Under the pieces are notes generated by a model. That model was not told where the DNA came from. It made no database searches and saw only the letters and a program-made list of their open reading frames with translations. 13,510 nucleotides of DNA from Chloroflexota bacterium (GTDB lineage Bacteria > Chloroflexota > Anaerolineae > Thermoflexales > Thermoflexaceae), in NCBI GenBank assembly GCA_030550075.1, contig JAUQQB010000038.1, positions 1 through 13,510 of the forward strand, written 5' to 3'. Position 1 is the first letter of the stretch. Every line of letters begins with the position of its first letter. The translations under genes and the position numbers were made by a program. Positions 12,335 to 13,510 of this stretch are shown one piece after another.

Positions 12335-13312
12335 ATGCGGGATGCGAAGATAGGGATCCTGGCTGTTCTTCTCCTGCTTTCTGCCTGTGCGGGGCCGACG
12401 CCGGCGGCGCCCACTCTCCCCGCGCCGGTCGTGCCGACCGGGACGTTCACGCCCAGCCCCATCCCGGCGCTTTCGCCCCCGTTTATATCCTCACCGACGC
12501 TCACCGCGACCGCCACGCCGATCCCGACCGCCACGCCGACCGTTACGCCCTCCCCTTCCCCGACGCCCACCCGCACTGCGACTGCCACCCAGACCCCCCG
12601 GCCAACGGCCACGCCGACGCCGGAGATCCGCTCGGATACCCTGCGGACGATCCCGGGGGCGGAGTGTCTTCCCCCGGATCGTCCGATGGAATCCGCCCGT
12701 CTGGTTCGGGTGATTGATGGGGACACCATCGAGGTGGCCCTGGAAGGATAGACGCGCCGGGTTCGCTACATCGGGATCGACGCCCCAGAGCGGGCTCAGC
12801 TGTTCTATGCGGAATCGGCGGCGGCCAACCGCAGCCTGGTGGCGGGGAAGACGCTATGGCTGGTGAAGGACGTCTCGGAGACGGATCGCTACGGGCGGCT
12901 GTTGCGCTACGTGATCGCCGGGGAGGTTTTCGCGAACTTGGCGCTGGTGCGGGAGGGATATGCGCAGACGCTGACGGTGCCGCCGGATGTCTCCTGTGTG
13001 GAGGCCTTCCGGACAGCTGAGGCGGAAGCTCGGGCGATGGGCCGGGGGCTGTGGGGGGTGCCTGCGCCTACGCCGACAGCGGCGCCTCCGCCATCGGGTG
13101 GGAACTGCCATCCGGCCTATCCTACCGTCTGCATCCCTCCGCCGCCGCCGGATCTGGATTGTGGGGACATCCCCTACCGGAACTTCCCGGTGGATCGCCG
13201 GTATGGGGACCCCCATCGGTTCGATGGGGATCGAGATGGGATCGGGTGTGCTGTTGCGTTGCACCGCATCCTTGAGTGGATCAAGAGCTCATGGGACCAA
13301 GTTCTGACCTGA
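12335..13312 (+). pseudogene. Lipoprotein thermonuclease with Excalibur motif, interrupted by TAG
   Basis: The frame encodes a secreted staphylococcal-nuclease-type (SNase) enzyme that cuts DNA or RNA outside the cytoplasm. GGGAGG lies 7 nt before the ATG. A lipoprotein signal ends in LSAC (C18), followed by a Thr/Pro linker (about 20-105), the SNase domain (about 120-225) and a C-terminal calcium-binding Excalibur motif DGDRDGIGC (297-305). Codon 139 (12749-12751) is TAG, between VIDGDTIEV and RVRYIGIDAPE. The frame then continues unchanged for 186 codons, with all expected catalytic residues (R144, E152, R188, plus D130 before the stop). The stop is probably a CAG-to-TAG change, since Gln is common there. 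Without readthrough only an inactive 138-residue piece is made. A sequencing error is also possible. Confidence 0.85.
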
Positions 13313-13510
13313 ATCGATCCCCAGATCAATCGCCTTTGGTGGGCGCATGAGGCGTTCCCGGGTCTTGGCTCGGCGCTTCCCGCCTTCAGTTACGAATGGG
13401 GATTTTCATATGGAAGCCTGCTGGCTTAGGAGGTAACTACCTGCTGCTTCTTCCGCATTTGATTTTTAGTTCTGGCTCCTCGAGGGGGTGGGGCGAGCCG
13501 GGCACCGAAG
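13313..13510. other. Intergenic tail with dispersed repeat, copy 2
   Basis: After the nuclease stop I see no gene. From about 13425 the sequence is a repeat copy: AGGTAACTACCT (13431-13442, identical to 4892-4903), then 13445-13479, which matches the right end of the 6408-6514 element read in reverse (29 of 34 positions), then a G-rich string and GGGGCGAGCCGGGCACCGAAG up to the window edge, matching the hairpin start at 4964-4981. The element runs out of the window. Confidence 0.6.

Noticed and set aside
12420..12640. Repetitive C/G-rich stretch resembling a tandem repeat
   Set aside because: It encodes the Thr/Pro linker of the nuclease (TPTATPT-type residues); it is a coding low-complexity region, not a non-coding repeat or CRISPR.
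11996..12751. Idea that the tRNA-like RNA suppresses the TAG in the nuclease gene
   Set aside because: Its anticodon UGA reads UCA serine codons; reading UAG would need CUA. No suppressor relation is supported.
1..13510. CRISPR array, transposase, integrase or phage genes
   Set aside because: No regularly spaced repeats and no such protein motifs were seen on either strand; the repeats here are short non-autonomous elements.

Overview
The window is GC-rich (roughly 60%) bacterial chromosome. Gene style and content suggest a thermophilic member of the Chloroflexota: Thr/Pro-rich 'TPT' linkers on an exported nuclease, a thermophile-like Arg/Glu-rich proteome, a canonical T-box leader, and many GC-rich palindromic repeats between genes. 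This assignment is an inference from general features; no 16S or other marker gene is present.

Layout. 1-2001 (-) is gyrA, cut at its 3' end by the window edge. 2431-4715 (-) is a compact operon of a PadR-type repressor, a four-helix membrane protein and an MFS drug-efflux pump, driven by a near-consensus promoter with palindromic, operator-like DNA at its start. 5429-5848 (+) is rplS (ribosomal protein L19) with its own promoter and a hairpin-rich leader. 5883-6191 (-) is a small uncharacterised helical protein. 6511-9001 (-) holds a dGTPase (HD domain) overlapped by an exported clan GH-A type glycoside hydrolase. 9258-11048 (-) is thrS, encoding a threonyl-tRNA synthetase without the N-terminal TGS domain, behind a Thr T-box leader at about 11360-11600. 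tRNA-Val(GAC) lies at 11664-11737 (-). Divergently, 11996-12086 (+) is a tRNA-Ser-like gene with its own promoter and terminator but defects at normally invariant tRNA positions. 12335-13312 (+) is a lipoprotein thermonuclease with a C-terminal Excalibur motif, broken by one in-frame TAG inside the nuclease domain.

Much of the non-coding DNA consists of inverted repeats. At least three short elements of about 90-105 bp with terminal inverted repeats (6408-6514, 11170-11257, 11263-11352) share a G-rich core, and partial relatives occur at about 4887-5010, 9079-9114 and 13425-13510. Two of them sit between the T-box terminator and the thrS start codon. Several intergenic regions also hold long, nearly perfect hairpins without a U-tract (2321-2365, 4793-4831, 6279-6317, 9142-9188). 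The most unusual items are the variant tRNA-Ser-like RNA, the repeat family, the repeat-filled thrS leader and the amber-interrupted nuclease.
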